A stretch of DNA of 64,000 bases from Xylocopa sonorina (GCF_050948175.1 NW_027490252.1:248001-312000); one strand, 5' to 3'; shown: positions 1 through 13,228, numbered from the stretch's first letter. A program made the numbers and translations. Notes: generated from the letters alone by a model not told the origin.

Positions 1-905
1 TGAATACGCTATTTCCTAGCAAGCAGTAGTCGCATTTACATTCTTTTGAAGTGAATACGAGGTATACATGACACTTCGCAATGAATATTATATCTTATCA
101 TGAAACACGGAAGAGGGATGCGATATCGCGTTTTAAGAAGCATTAGAACTCTACGGTCTCTATGCGGAGACATCTGCAAACGCTACCTCCTAGCAAGTAG
201 TCGCATTTACATTCTGTTGAAGTGAATACGAGATATACATGACACTTCGCAATGAATATTATATCTTATCATGAAGCATAGAAATGAGATGCGATATCGC
301 GATCTAAGAAGCATTTGAACTGTATTGCTACGATACCTAGGCATCTGCAAACGCTATGCCCTAGCAAGGAATAGTCGCATTTACATTCTTTTGAAGTGAA
401 CACGAGGTATACATGACACATCGGAATGCATATTATATCTTATCATGATACATAGATATGAGGTGCGATATCGCGATTTAAGTAGCATTAGAATTCTATT
501 GCTACGATATGTAGGCATCTGCAAACGCTATTTCCTAGCATGGACGTGTGGCACTTACATTCTTTTGAAGTGAATACGAGGTACACATGACACTTCGCAA
601 TGAATATTATATCTTATCATGAGGCATAGAAATGATATGCGATATTGCGTTTTAAGAAGGACTAGTACTCTATTGCTTCGATACGTAGACTTCTGGAAAC
701 GCTATTTCCTAGCATGGAAGTGTCGCATTTACACTCTTTTGAATTGAATACGAGGTACACATAACACTGCACAATGAATATTATATCTAATCATGAAACA
801 TAGAAATGAGGTGCGGTATCGCGTTTGAAGGAGTATTAGAACTCTATAGCTTCGATACAGAGATATATTGGGAACTGAATTTCCTAGAGAGGAAGTGTCG
901 CATTT
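1..905 (+). repeat. 174-bp satellite array, forward orientation (copy A, left part)
   Basis: About five tandem monomers of the 174-bp satellite, each with the GCGATATCGC-like palindrome and the GAAGTGAATACGAGG block in forward orientation. The segment from about 540 on closely matches 46790-47329 in copy B, which carries one extra monomer. The last monomer stops abruptly after GTCGCATTT, where the GC-rich island begins. Reading frames through this array are by-products of the repeat. Confidence 0.95.
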
Positions 906-1649
906 TGTGACGTCAGGCGTACCGCCTGCCACCCATCAACCTTCTCGCACCCCCCAGCATCAACCCCTGGACGCATGCAACCAGCCAAACTCGCCTGCAG
1001 AACCAGCAACTGTAAGTGTTCGCACGCGCATACCTGCACGCGCTCACTCACACCGAGTTCCGCTGCCTCACTCGCACCACCGAGTATACCTGTCTCTCCC
1101 GCACCAAGGACGGGCAGCCCTATCTCCCTCGCACCGAGGATTCCGTCCAGCAGGAAGTCGTAGCCGCAGCCCATCACCTGAATGGGGTCTTTTCCAATTC
1201 GGGGAACAGTATCTGCTAGAACCTATATATTACTTCTAAGCTAGGACATACATACCATATCATGACGCATATATAAGAATTCCTAGATCTAAGTTACACT
1301 AAGTAAGATGCGTCCGGCATGCGGCATGCGCCGCTAGCCCCACCACGAACCGCGGGTCCCCACTCGCTGGACCGGGCGCTCTCCGCCTCGAGACGCGAGT
1401 CCCCCACTCGCGGGACCGCGATCTCCCTACCACGAGCGTTCGCGACCGTAGCGTCCCGCGAACCGAGGAGGTCAGAGACGCGTCTCCAGAGCACACACTC
1501 TGACTCGAGATCTCCTACCGAGGGGTCGAAACCTCCAGTTCTATATCGTTAGCCACCTCAATGTGAGGTTCAGGCATCGTATTTCTATTTCCGAAAAATA
1601 GGCTGGTGTCGTAAAGCCTCCGGAGCAACGGAAAATAGTTTCACCGGAC
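906..1649. other. GC-rich island A at a satellite strand-switch point
   Basis: A 744-bp non-satellite segment lying between a forward array on its left and a reverse array on its right. It starts TGTGACGTCAGGCG, which contains a perfect TGACGTCA palindrome (908-915), and ends just before the satellite text resumes at TGATACCTCG. About 1040-1160 has imperfect 24-30-bp repeats built on CACCGAG/CTCGCACC. About 1345-1440 has two diverged copies of a roughly 45-bp CCACTCGC-GGACCG unit. Between them is an AT-rich stretch with TATATAAG (1270-1277). A 123-codon plus-strand frame spans 868-1239, but it starts inside the satellite. In the second copy of the island the substitutions change three residues (P to W, F to L, S to R) and I saw none that were silent, so coding is not supported. 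It may be a mobile-element fragment, since the TGTGACG start resembles the LTR at 12018, or a structural or promoter element. Confidence 0.75.
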
Positions 1650-4600
1650 GTGATACCTCGTATTCACCTCAAAAGAATGTAAATGCGACACTACCTTCCT
1701 AGGAAATAAGGTTAGCAGATATCTACGTATCGAAGAAATAGAGCTCTAATGCTTCTTGAAACGCCATATCGTATCTCATTTCTATGTTTTATAATAAGAT
1801 ATAATATTCATTGCGAAGTGTCATGTATACCTCGTATTCAGTTCAAAAGAATGTAAGTACGACATTTCCTTGCTAGGAAATAGAGGTTGCAGGTGTCTAT
1901 GTATATTAGCAATAGAGTTCTAATGCTTCTCAAAACGCGATATAGCACCTCATTCCCATGTTTCATGATAAGATATATTACAATGAATAATATATCTGTG
2001 TGTAGTGTTATGTATAGCACGTATTCACTCCAAACGATTGTAAATGCGAAACTTCCTTGCTAACAAGTAGCGTTTGCAGATGTCTCCGTATCGAAGCAAT
2101 AGAATTCTAATGCTTCTTAAATCGCGATTTCGCTTCTCATTTCTATGTTTTACGTTAAGATATAATATCCATTGTGAAGTGTCATGTATACCTCGTATTC
2201 GCTTCAAAAGAATGTAAGTGCGACACTTCCATGCTAGGAAATAGCGACTGCAGATGTCTCCGTATCGAAGCAATAGAGTTCTAATGCTCCTTAATACGCG
2301 ATATCGCATCTCATTCCTATGTTTCATGATAAGATATAATATTCATTGCGAAGTGTCATGTATACCTCGTATTCTCTCCAAACGAATGTAAATACAACAC
2401 TTCCTTCGTAGGAAATAGCTTATTCAGATGTCTACGTATCGTAGCAATAGAGTTCTAATGCTACATAAATCGCGATATCGCATCTCATTTCTATGCTTCG
2501 TGATAAGATATAATATTCATTGCGAAGTGTCATGTACACCCCGTATTCACTTAAAGGAATGTAAATGCGACACTTCCGTGCTAGGAAATAGCGTATTCAG
2601 ATGTCTACGTATCGTAGCAATAGAGTTCTAATGCTTCTTAAAACGCGATATCGCATCTCACTTCTATGTTTCATGATAAGATATAATATTCATTGCGAAG
2701 TGTCATGTGTACCTCGTATTCACTTCAAAAGAATGTAAATGCGAATCGTCCTTGCTAGGAAATAGCGTTTGCAGATGTCTACGTATCGGAGCAATGAAGT
2801 TCTTATGCTTCCCAAAACGCGATATCGCATCTCATTTCTATGCTTCATGATAAGATATAATATTCATTGCGAAGTGCCATGTATGCCTCGTATTCACTTC
2901 AAAAGAATGTAAATGCGAATCTTCCTTGCTGGGAAATAGCGCTTGCAAATGTCTACGTTTCGTAGCAATAGTGTTCTAATGCTACTTAAATCTCGATATC
3001 GCATCTCATTTATATGTTTCGTGATAAGATATAATATTCATTGTGAAGTGTCATGTATACATCGTATTCACTTCAAAAGAATGAAAGTGCGACACTTCCA
3101 TGCTAGGAAATAGCGTCTGAATCTGTCTACGCGTCGAGGCAATAGAGTTCTAATGCTTCTTAGATCGCGATATCGCATCTCACTTCTATGTTTCATAATA
3201 AGATATAATATTCAGTCCGAAGTGTCATGTATACCTCGTATTCACATCAAAAGTATGTAAATGCGACTATTCCTTGCTAGGGCATAGCGTTTGCAGATGC
3301 CTACGTATTGTAGCAATAGAGTTCTAATGCTTCTTAGATCGCGATATCGCATCTCATTTTTATGTTTCGTGATAAGTTATAATATTCGTTCCGAAGTGTC
3401 GTGTAAACCTCGAATTCATTTCAAAAGAATGAAAATGCGACTATTGCTTGCTAGGAAATAGCGTTTGCATATGTCTACGTATCGTAGCAATAGCGTTCTA
3501 ATGCTACTTAGATCGCGATATGACACCTCATTTATATGTTTCGTGATAAGATTTAATATTCATTGCGAAGTGTCATGTATACCTCGTATTCTCTCCAAAC
3601 GAATTTAAACGCGACACTTCCTTGCTAGGAAATGGCGTATTCAGATGTCTACGTATCGTAGCAATAGAGTAAAGTAGCAAATGCTACTTAAATCTCGATA
3701 TCGCATCTCATTTATATGTTTCGTGATAAGTTATAATATTCATTCCGAAGTGTCATGTAAACCTCGAATTCTTTTCAAAAGAATGTAAATGCGAATATTG
3801 CTTGCTAGGAAATAGCGTTTGCAGATATCTCCACATCGAGGCAATAGGGTTCTAATGCTTCTTAAGACGCGATATCGCATCTCACTTATATGTTACATGA
3901 TAAGATATAATTTTCATTGCGAAGTGTCATGTATGCCTCGTATTCACTTCAAAAGAATGTAAATGCGAATCTTCCTTGCTGGGAAATAGCGCTTGCTGAT
4001 GTCTACGTTTCGTAGCAATAGTGTTCTAATGCTTCTCAAAACGCGATATCGCATCTCATTTCTATGCTTCATGATAAGATATAATATTCATTGCGAATGG
4101 TCATGTATACCTTGTATTCACTTCAAAAGAATGTAAATGCGACTATTGCTTGCTAGGAAATAGCGTTTGCAGATGTCTACGTATCGTAGCAATAGCGTTC
4201 TAATGCTTCTTAAATCGCGATATGACACCTCATTTATATGTTTCGTGATAAGATATAATATTCATTGCGAAGTGTCATGTATACATCGTATTCACTTCAA
4301 AAGAATGTAAGTGCGACACTTCCATGCTAGGAAATAGCGTTTGCAGATGTCTCTGCATGGAGGCCATAGAGTTCTAATGCTTCTTAGAACGCGATATCGC
4401 ATCTCTCTTCTATGTTTCATTATAAGATATAATATTCATTGCGAAGTGTCATGTATACCTCGTATTATCTCCAAACGAATGTAAATGCTACACTTCCTTG
4501 CTAGGAAATGGCGTATTCAGATGTCTACGTATCGTAGCAGTAGAGTTCTAATGCTACTTAAATCTCGATATCGCATCTCATTTATATGTTTCGTGATAAG

Positions 4601-7600
4601 ATATAATATTCATTGCGAAGTGTCATGTATACATCGTATTCACTTCAAAAGAATGTAAGTGCGACACTTCCATGCTAGGAAATAGCGTCTGAAGATGTCT
4701 ACGCGTCGAGGCAATAGAGTTCTAATGCTTCTTAGATCGCGATATCGCATCTCATTTCTATGTTTCATTATAAGATATAATATTCAGTCCGAAGTGTCAT
4801 GTATACCTCGTATTCACATCAAAAGAATGTAAATGCGACTATTCCTTGCTAGGGCATAGCGTTTGCAGATGCCTACGTATCGTAGCGGTAGAGTTCTAAT
4901 GCTCCTTAAAACGCGATATCGCATCTCATTTATATGTTTCATGATAAGATATAATATCCAATGCGAAGTGTCATGCATACCTCGTATTCACATCAATGGA
5001 ACGTAAATGCGACACTTCCTTGCTAGGAAATAACATTTCCAGATGTCTACGCATCGTAGCAATAGAGTTATAGCGCTTCTTAAATCGCTATATCGCATCT
5101 CACTTCTATGTTTCGTAATAAGATATAATATTTATTGTAGAGTGTTATGTATACCTCGTATTCACTTCAAAAGAATGTAATTGCGACACTTCCTTGCTAG
5201 GAAATATTGTTTGCAGATGTCTACGTATCACCGCAATAGAGTACTAATGCTTCTTAAAACGAGATGTCGTATTTCATTTCTATGTTTCGTAATAAGATAT
5301 AATATTCATTGTGTAATGTTATGCATACCTCGCATTCACTTGAACGGAATGTAAGTGCGACACTTCCATGCGAGGAAATATTGTTTGCAGATGTCTACGT
5401 ATCGTAGCAATAGAGTTCTAATGCTTCTTAAAACGCGATATCGCATCACATTTCAATGTTTCATGATAATATATAATATTCATCGCGATGTGTCATGTAT
5501 ACCTCGTATTAAATTCAAAAGAATGTAAATGCGACTATTGCTTGCTAGGAAATAGCGTTTGCAGGTGTCTATGTAGCGTAGCAATAGAGTTCTAATGCTA
5601 CTTAAATCGCGATATCGCATCTCATTTATATGTTTCGTGATGAGATATAATATTCATTGCGAAGTCTCATGTATACCTCGTATTCATTTCAAAAGAATGT
5701 AAGTGTGACACTTCCATTCTAAGAAATAGCGTGTGCAGATGTCTCCGCATCGAGGCCATAGAGTTCTAATGCTTCTAAAAACGCGATATCGCATCTCTCT
5801 TCTATGTTTCATGATAAGATATAATATTCATTGCGATGTGTCATGTATACCTCGTATTCTCTCCAAACGAATGTAAATACAACAGTTCCTTCGTAGGAAA
5901 TAGCTTATTCAGATGTCTACGTATCGTAGCAATAGAGTTCTAATGCTACATAAATCGCGATATCGCATCTCACTTCTATGCTTCGTGATAAGATATAATA
6001 TTCATTGCGAAGTGTCATGTACACCCCGTATTCACTTAAAAGAATGTAAATGCGACACCTCCGTGCTAGGAAATAGCGTCTGCAGATGTCTACGCGTCGA
6101 GGCAATACAGTTTTGTTGCTTCTTAAAACGCCATATCGCATGTCACTTCTACGTTTCATGATAATTTATAATATTCATTGCGAAGTGTCATGTATACCTC
6201 CTCTTTTCTCCAAACGAATGTAAATGCGACACTTCCTTGCTAGGAAGTAGCGTATTCAGATGTTTACGTATCGTAGCAAAAGGGTTCTAATGCTTGTTAA
6301 AACGCGATATCGCATCCCTCTTCTGTATTTCATGATAAGATATAATACTCATTGCGAAGAGTCATGTATACCTCGTATTCATTACAAAAGAATGTAAATG
6401 CGACACTTCCATGCTAGGAAATAGCGTCTGCAGATGTCTACGCGCCGAGGCAATAGAGTTCCAATGCTTCTTAAAACGCGATATCGCATCTCTCTTATGT
6501 GCTTCATGATGAGATATAATATTCATATCGAAGTGTCTGTATACCTCGTCTTCTCCCCAAACGTATGTAAATGCGACACTTCCTTGCTAGGAAATAGCGT
6601 ATTCAGATGTCTACGTATCGTAACAAAAGGGTTCTAATGCTACTTAAATCGCGATATCGCATCTCATTTCTATGAATCGTGATAAGATGTAATATTCATT
6701 GCGAAGTGTCATGTACACCTCGTATTCAATTCAAAAGAAAGGAAATGCGACTATTCCTTGCTAGGAAATAGCGCTTGCAGATGTCTATGTATCGTAGCAA
6801 TAGAGTTCTAATGCTACTTGAATCGCGATATCGCATCCCAATTATATGTTTCGTGATAAGATATAATTTTCATTGCGAAGTGTCATGTATACCTCGTATT
6901 CACTTCAAAAGAATGTAAGTGCGACACTTCCATGCTACGAAATAGCGTTTGCAGATGTCTCCGCATCGAGGCCATAGAGTTCTAATGCTTCTTACAACGG
7001 GATATCGCATCTCTCTTCTATGTTTCGTGATCAGATATAATATTCATTGCGAAGTGTCATGTACACCTCGTATTCACTACAAAAGAATGTAAATGCGACA
7101 TTTCCATGCTAGGAAATAGCGTCTGCAGATGTCTACGCGTCGAGGCAATAGTGTCCTAATGCTTCTTAAAACGCGATATCGCATCTCTCTTCTATGTTTC
7201 ATGATAAGGTATAATATTCATTGTGAAATGTTATGTATACCTCGTATTCACTTCAGTGGAATGTAAGTGCGAAATTTCCTTGCTAGGAAATAGAGTTTGC
7301 AGATGTCTACGTATCGTAGCAATAGAGTTCTAATGCTTCTTAGAACGCGATATCGCATCTCACTTTTATGTTTCATGATAAGATATAATATTCATTGCGA
7401 AGTGTCATGTATACCTCGTCTTCTCTCCCAGCGAATGTAAACGCGACTATTCCTTGCTAGGAAATAGCGTATTCAGATGTCTACGTATCGTAGCAAAAGG
7501 GTTCTAATGCTACTTAAATTGCGATATCGCATCTCATTTCTATGTTTCGTGATAAGATATAATATTCATTGCAAAGTGTCATGTACACCTCGTATTCTCT

Positions 7601-10380
7601 CCAAACGAAGGTAAATGCAACACTTCCTTGCTAGGAAATAGCTTATTCAGATCTCTACGTATCGTAGCAATAGAGCTCTAATGCTTCTTAAAACGCGATA
7701 TCGCATCTCACTTCTATGTTTCATGGTAAGATATAATATACATTGCGAAGTGTCATGTATACCTCGTATTCACTTGAAAAGAAAGTAAATGCGACTATTG
7801 CTTGCTAGGAAATAGCGTTTGCAGATGTCCACGTATCGTAGCAATAGAGTTCTAATGCTTCTTTGATCGCGATATAGCATCTCATTTCTATGTTTCGTGA
7901 TAAGATATATTGCTCTTTGCGAAGTGTCATGTATACCTCGTATTCACTTCAAATGAATGAAAATGCGAATCTTCCTTGCTAGGAAATAGCGTCTGCAGGT
8001 GCCTACGTATCGCAGCAATAGGGTTCTAATGCTTCTCAAAACGCGATATCGCATCTCATTTCTATGCTTCATGATAAGATATAATATTCATTGCGATGTG
8101 TCATGTATACCACGTATTCACTCCAAACGAATGTAAATGCGACACTTCCTTGCTAGGAAATAGCGTATTCAGATGTCTACGCGTCGAGGCAATAAGGTTC
8201 TAATGCTTCTTAAAACGCGATATCGCATCTCACTTCTATGATTCATGATAAAATATAATATTCATTGTGAAGTGTCATGTATACCTCGTATTCACTTCAA
8301 AAGAATGTAAATGCGACTATTCGTTGCTAGGAAATAAAGTTTGCAGGTACCTACGTATCGTAGCAATAGAGTTCTAATGCTGCTTAGATCGCGATATCGC
8401 ATCTCATTTCCATGTTTTGTGATAAGTTATAGTATTCATTCCGAAGTGTCATGTATATCTCGAATTCACTTCAAAAGAATCTAAATGCGACATTTCCATG
8501 CTAGGAAGTAGCCCTTGCAGATATCTCCGCATTGAGGCAATAGAGTCCTAATGCTTCTTAAAACGAGATGTCGCATCCCATTTCTATGTTTCGTGATCTG
8601 ATATAATACTCATTGCGAAGTGTCATGCATACCTCCTATTCACGCCAAACAAATGTAAATGCGACACTTCCTTGCTAGGAAATAGCGTCTGCAGATGTCT
8701 ACGCATCGAGGCGATAGAGTTCTAGTGCTTCTTAAAACGCGATATCGCATCTCACTTCTTTGTTTCATGACAAGATATAATATTCATTGCGAAGTGTCAT
8801 GTAAACCTCGAATAGTTTTCAAAAAAATGTAAATGCGACTATTGCTTGCTAGGAAATAGCGTTTGCAGATATCTCCACATCGAGGCAATAGGGTTCTAAT
8901 GCTTCTTAAGACGCGATATCGCATCTCACTTATATGTTACATGATAAGATATAATATTCATTGCGAAGTGTCATGTATACCTCGTATTCACATCAAACGA
9001 ATGTAAATGCGACTATTGCTTGCTAGGAAATAGCGTTTGCAGATGTCTACGTATCGTAGCAATTGGGTTCTAATGCTACTTAAATCGTGATATCGCATCT
9101 CATTTAAATGTTTGGTGATAAGATATAATATTCATTGCGGACTGTCATGTATACCTCCTATTCACTCCAAACGAATGTAAATGCGACACTTCCTTGCTGG
9201 GAAATAGCGTCTGCAGATGCCTACGCATCGAGGCAATAGAGTTCTAATGCTTCTTAAATGCGATATCGCATCTCACTTCTATGTTTCATGATAAGATATA
9301 ATATTCATTGCGAAGAGTCATGTATACCTCGTATTCACTTCAAAAGAATGTAAATGCGACTATTCCTTGCTGGGAAATAGCGTTTGCAGATATCTCCGCA
9401 TCGAGGTAATAGGGTTCTAATGCTTCTTAATACGCGATATCGCATCTCACTTCTATGTTACATGATAAGATATAATATTCATTGCGAAGTGTCATGTATA
9501 CCTCGAATTCACATCAAAAGAATGTAAATTCGACGATTCCATCCTATGAAATAGCCTTTGCAGATGTCTACGTATCGTAGCAAAAGAGTCCTAATGCTTC
9601 TTAAAACGAGATGTCGCATTTCATTTCTATGTTTCGTGATAAGATATAATATTCATTGCGAAGTGTTATGTATACCTCGTATTCACTCCAAACAAATGTA
9701 AATGCGACACATCCTTGCTAGGAAATAGCGTTTGCAGATGTCTCCGCATCGAGGCCATAGAGTTCTAAGGCTTCTTAAAACGCGATATCGCACCTCACTT
9801 CTATGTTTCATGATAAGATATAATATTCATTGCGAAGTGTCATGTATAACTCGTATTCACTTCAAAAGAATGTAAACGCGACTATTCTTGCTAGGAAATA
9901 GCGTTTGCAGATGCCTACGTATCGCAGCAATAGAGTTGTAGTGCTTCTCAAAACGCGATATCGCATCTCATTTCTATGCTTCATGATAAGATATAATATT
10001 CATTGCGAAGTGTCATGTATACCTCGTATTCACTCCAAACGAATGTAAATGCGACACTTCCTTGCTGGCAAATAGCGTATTTAGATGTCTACGTATCGTA
10101 GCAATAGAGTTCTAATGCTACTTAAATCGCGATATCGCATCTCACTTCTATGTTTCATGATAAGAAACAATATTCATTGCGAAAAGTCATGTATACCTCG
10201 TATTCACTTCAAAAGAATGTAAATGCGACTATTCCTTGCTAGGAAATGACGTCTGCAGATGCCTACGTATCATAGCAATAAAGTTGTAGTGCTTCTCAGA
10301 ACGCGATATCGCATCTCATTTCTATGCTTCATGATAAGATATAATATTCATCGCGAAGTGTTATGTATAGCTCGTCTACA
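1650..10380 (-). repeat. 174-bp satellite array, reverse orientation (copy A)
   Basis: Roughly 50 monomers in the opposite orientation to the flanking arrays, with repeated blocks such as CCTCGTATTCACTTCAAAAG and GATAAGATATAATATTCATT. Monomers are mixed variants differing in the CTCCAAACG/CTTCAAAAG block, TATCGTAGC/CATCGAGGC, and AACGCG/ATCGCG. The corresponding array in copy B is 48074-57717, which differs in monomer number on both sides of about 5900. No gene is seen. Confidence 0.95.
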
Positions 10381-11131
10381 CCATAAGTAAACGTAAGTGC
10401 GACACTTCCTTGCTAGGAAATAGCGTTTCCATTTGCTTACTTATCGGAGCAATAGTGTTCTATTGCTTCATTCAACATGATGTCGCAAGTCATTTCAATG
10501 ATTCATGGTAAATTGCAATGTTCTATGCAATATGTTACATTTATCTGCATCTAGACCTTAGAAGGATGTGAATCCTATACTTACTTGCAACAGAATATCG
10601 TTTCCAGATCTCTACGTGTCCAAGCAAGACATTTCTAATACTTCAATCAGCGCGATGTCGCATCGCATTTCAACGTTTCAATGCAAAGAATCTGTAATCA
10701 TATATCCATAACATTGTGCTTAACTGTTAGAGGTCTTCAATAGAATGTGAACTATATAATTCCATGCAACGGTATGGCGCTCCGTAGTGTCTATCTGTTA
10801 AAGCAATCGAATTAGAATTCTCCATGCAATGCGCTGGCGCATCCCATTTCATCGTTTCAAAGTAAGAATGCTGTAATCTCTTATGCATAGCTCTATGCTT
10901 ATCTGCTTTAAAACTTCATAAGAATGTAAATTCTACAGCTCCATGCAACAGGATTGCCCTTCGTAGTGTCTACATGTCGAGACAATAGAGTACTAATGCA
11001 TTATACAATGCCATGACTCATCTCATTTCAACGTTTCGAATTAAGTAAGCTGTAATCTTCTATGAAAAGCATTATAATTATCTGCTTCTACTCTACAATA
11101 GAATGTGAATTCTATAGATCCAAGCAACAGG
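10381..11131 (-). repeat. Decayed satellite monomers at the array edge (copy A)
   Basis: Four or so monomers in reverse orientation that are strongly diverged from the homogenised array, though the period and a few blocks survive (GTCTACATGTCGAGACAATAG, CGTTTCAAAGTAAG, ATTTCAACGTTTC). Divergence rises towards the unique spacer. This is what is expected where unequal exchange no longer homogenises repeats. Confidence 0.85.
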
Positions 11132-11165
11132 AGGGCAGGCTCTCCACCATCCTACTGCCTGCCCT
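11132..11165. other. Inverted repeat at the satellite/spacer boundary
   Basis: AGGGCAGGC (11132-11140) and GCCTGCCCT (11157-11165) form a perfect 9-bp stem with a 16-nt loop, exactly where satellite resemblance ends. The same hairpin is unchanged in copy B at 58469-58502. It could be the end of an unrecognised element. No function is claimed. Confidence 0.6.
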
Positions 11166-12013
11166 GATGCGGGCAAAGGATTCCCAGGGCCACTAAAACC
11201 GCGACCAACATCTATCTTATACTCTAACCGATTCATCGTTATGCGTTTTCCATTAAGCTTGCCGGGATCAGTGATATTAATTCGCTCAATCTAAATTATT
11301 ATTTTCTTTTTAAGTTTCTCGATTTTTTTAGTTTCTCTCACGATATCGTCTATTTCGTTGTACCTTACCCTTACAGTATGGTATATAATCTGTTGTTTGA
11401 TATTTCTAGGATTTCCTCCTAATAAATGCAATGCTTCCACATATTCTCTTTCTCTTTCTCTTTAGTTACATTGTTGTTATTTTATGCTTTTCACCCTCCA
11501 CATTCACTCTCTACACCATCTAGGAACAGGCGTTATACGATTACTGCAGGATGACGCCCCGGTCTCGTTACACCGAGATCGAGTGTTCTCTCTTGCATCC
11601 GTTGATTTATATATGTTATATATTGGAGAATATTTCCTCTTATCCTTTGTATTTTTCGAATGAAATTACATTGACAGAAGTACGAGCTAGTTCTGCACGC
11701 CTATTTGAAACAACATTAAATCACCTTGTTAAACAATAATATATTAAATGTGACTTGGACTTTTAAATTTGAATTTATAAACATCTAACAGGTAAATATG
11801 TTTTTCTTACTATTCATATCATTATACATTCAGTGATTTATTGTGTGCAGTGATTTGATATATTAACTGCTTGATTATATTTTGCAATGAACTTTGCGTA
11901 CCAAACATTGTTTTTACTCCTGATGGGAGTGGATAGTTCATCGTTTTATATTCTTATATCGCATTGATTATAAAAGTATATGACATCCTTTTTATGCAGT
12001 CATGTATAATTAA
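11166..12013. other. AT-rich unique spacer, no gene recognised
   Basis: Non-satellite AT-rich DNA with pyrimidine runs (about 11440-11462). A 62-codon plus-strand frame at 11551-11739 is identical in copy B (58888-59076) but matches no family I recognise, and its persistence is explained by the youth of the duplication. Nothing else is seen. Confidence 0.6.
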
Positions 12014-12554
12014 GTACTGTGACGGTTTTTCCCGTTACAATCCGCAAGAAAAGGGTATATAGAACCAATAATAACGGGGTATCCAGAAGTTTAGTCCGGG
12101 GTTATATCGGGGTACAGAATATCCTCGTGCTTCGGCAACGCGAAGTACAGAGCAATAAATTTCCTATCCAGCAAGTATTTCGAAGCTGCGAGGTTGGGAC
12201 TTTTTGGGCGCCAGCTACTCAAGAAGTAGCAGAAACTAATAAACCACGCAACCCGGGGAAACCCGGTGCAAGATAACCCTGGAAATTTCGAAATACTCTT
12301 TCGCTCGACTGCTTCTAGCCGAGTGCGCAAATTAGGGTCGCGGGATACTGAACTCACGGCTTCTTTCTAGATTGCCTCGACGCGGTATTACAAAAGGGTA
12401 TACGACACGCCGCGAATGACCGGGGATCACCACCCGTTATACAATACAAATTACAATACGCGATATCACAATTGCGGCAGGGAACAAATGGGACGCTTTA
12501 GCGTATAAGGACTCACGTTCTCGTTTCCAACAAGTATGGATCTCGTTCAGTCCG

Positions 12555-12606
<52 letters not shown>
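12555..12606. repeat. (CT)n microsatellite inside the LTR
   Basis: About 52 bp of CT dinucleotides with one TTT interruption. In copy B (59886-59937) the tract is of similar length, but the interruption is absent and an extra TAC change sits at its start. Confidence 0.9.
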
Positions 12607-12609
<3 letters not shown>

Positions 12610-12795
12610 AAGTAGTCGCTAAGTCGTTCAGAAGAATAAGAGGCTGTCTTCGTGCTGGCTAGCTCATTATATAGGTTTGCTGGGGGTTTTCGGATCCCCT
12701 TAGATCCTCCTTAGGGCTCCTTGATGGGGTAGGGCCATACGCTTCGGTATTGTTCGGGGCATCGATCGGTGGATTTCGGCGATCTTCCCTGATCG

Positions 12796-12820
12796 CCCCC
12801 TCTAGTGTGTCTAGAGGGGG
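12796..12820. other. 10-bp hairpin inside the LTR
   Basis: CCCCCTCTAG (12796-12805) and CTAGAGGGGG (12811-12820) form a perfect stem with a 5-nt loop. In copy B one stem base changes A to G, which would still pair as G-U in RNA. The role is unknown. Confidence 0.6.
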
Positions 12821-13206
12821 TCCTCTGGATTATTTGAACTGCGGCGCGTGTCGCGCGCCGCGCTTTCCACGGCTCACCTGCAATTCCGCTGCGCATCTTG
12901 AGTTTTCCTCTCCATGGGCTCAAGGGAGGGGTAGAGGTCCTTCTCACACCCGAGAACCATCCTGTTTGTCTCCATGGACTATGGCAGCGGTCTTATCGTT
13001 GCAGAGCTCTGGATCGTATCCTTCGGGCTTCAGGGTCTCTTCTTGCTCACTTCCCGACTCCTCCACCTTCGAGCCCGTCGCGCTACCTCGGCGCACAGCC
13101 CTTCCGCGAACCTGCGGTCTTATTATCCGCCGAAGAGGCGTCTTATGGGTCGCTTCTTCCATCAGCTCGCCAGTCTTATCCGTCGAACGGAGAGAGAGGA
13201 ACGAAC

Positions 13207-13228
13207 GGGGGGGGGGGGGGGGGGGGGG
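13207..13228 (+). repeat. Poly-G tract in the LTR
   Basis: A run of 22 G in copy A and 24 G in copy B (60538-60561). A second run of 11 G (13337-13347) is 13 G in copy B (60670-60682). Such runs can form quadruplexes and are prone to length change and sequencing error. Confidence 0.9.

Noticed and set aside
868..1239. 123-codon plus-strand frame (and 97-codon minus frame) over the GC island
   Set aside because: It starts in satellite, is of low complexity, and the differences I checked between the two island copies (868-1239 and 47292-47663) all change amino acids on either strand. There is no sign of coding constraint.
2025..9000. Many 60-100-codon frames in the satellite with a shared STYRSNRVLML / RYNIHCEV motif
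   Set aside because: They are translations of the 174-bp monomer on either strand, recur with the monomer, and often lack an ATG. They are repeat by-products, not a protein family.
11551..11739. 62-codon plus-strand ORF identical in both copies
   Set aside because: Identity is expected from the young duplication. There is no recognised domain and no compositional or splice evidence for a gene.
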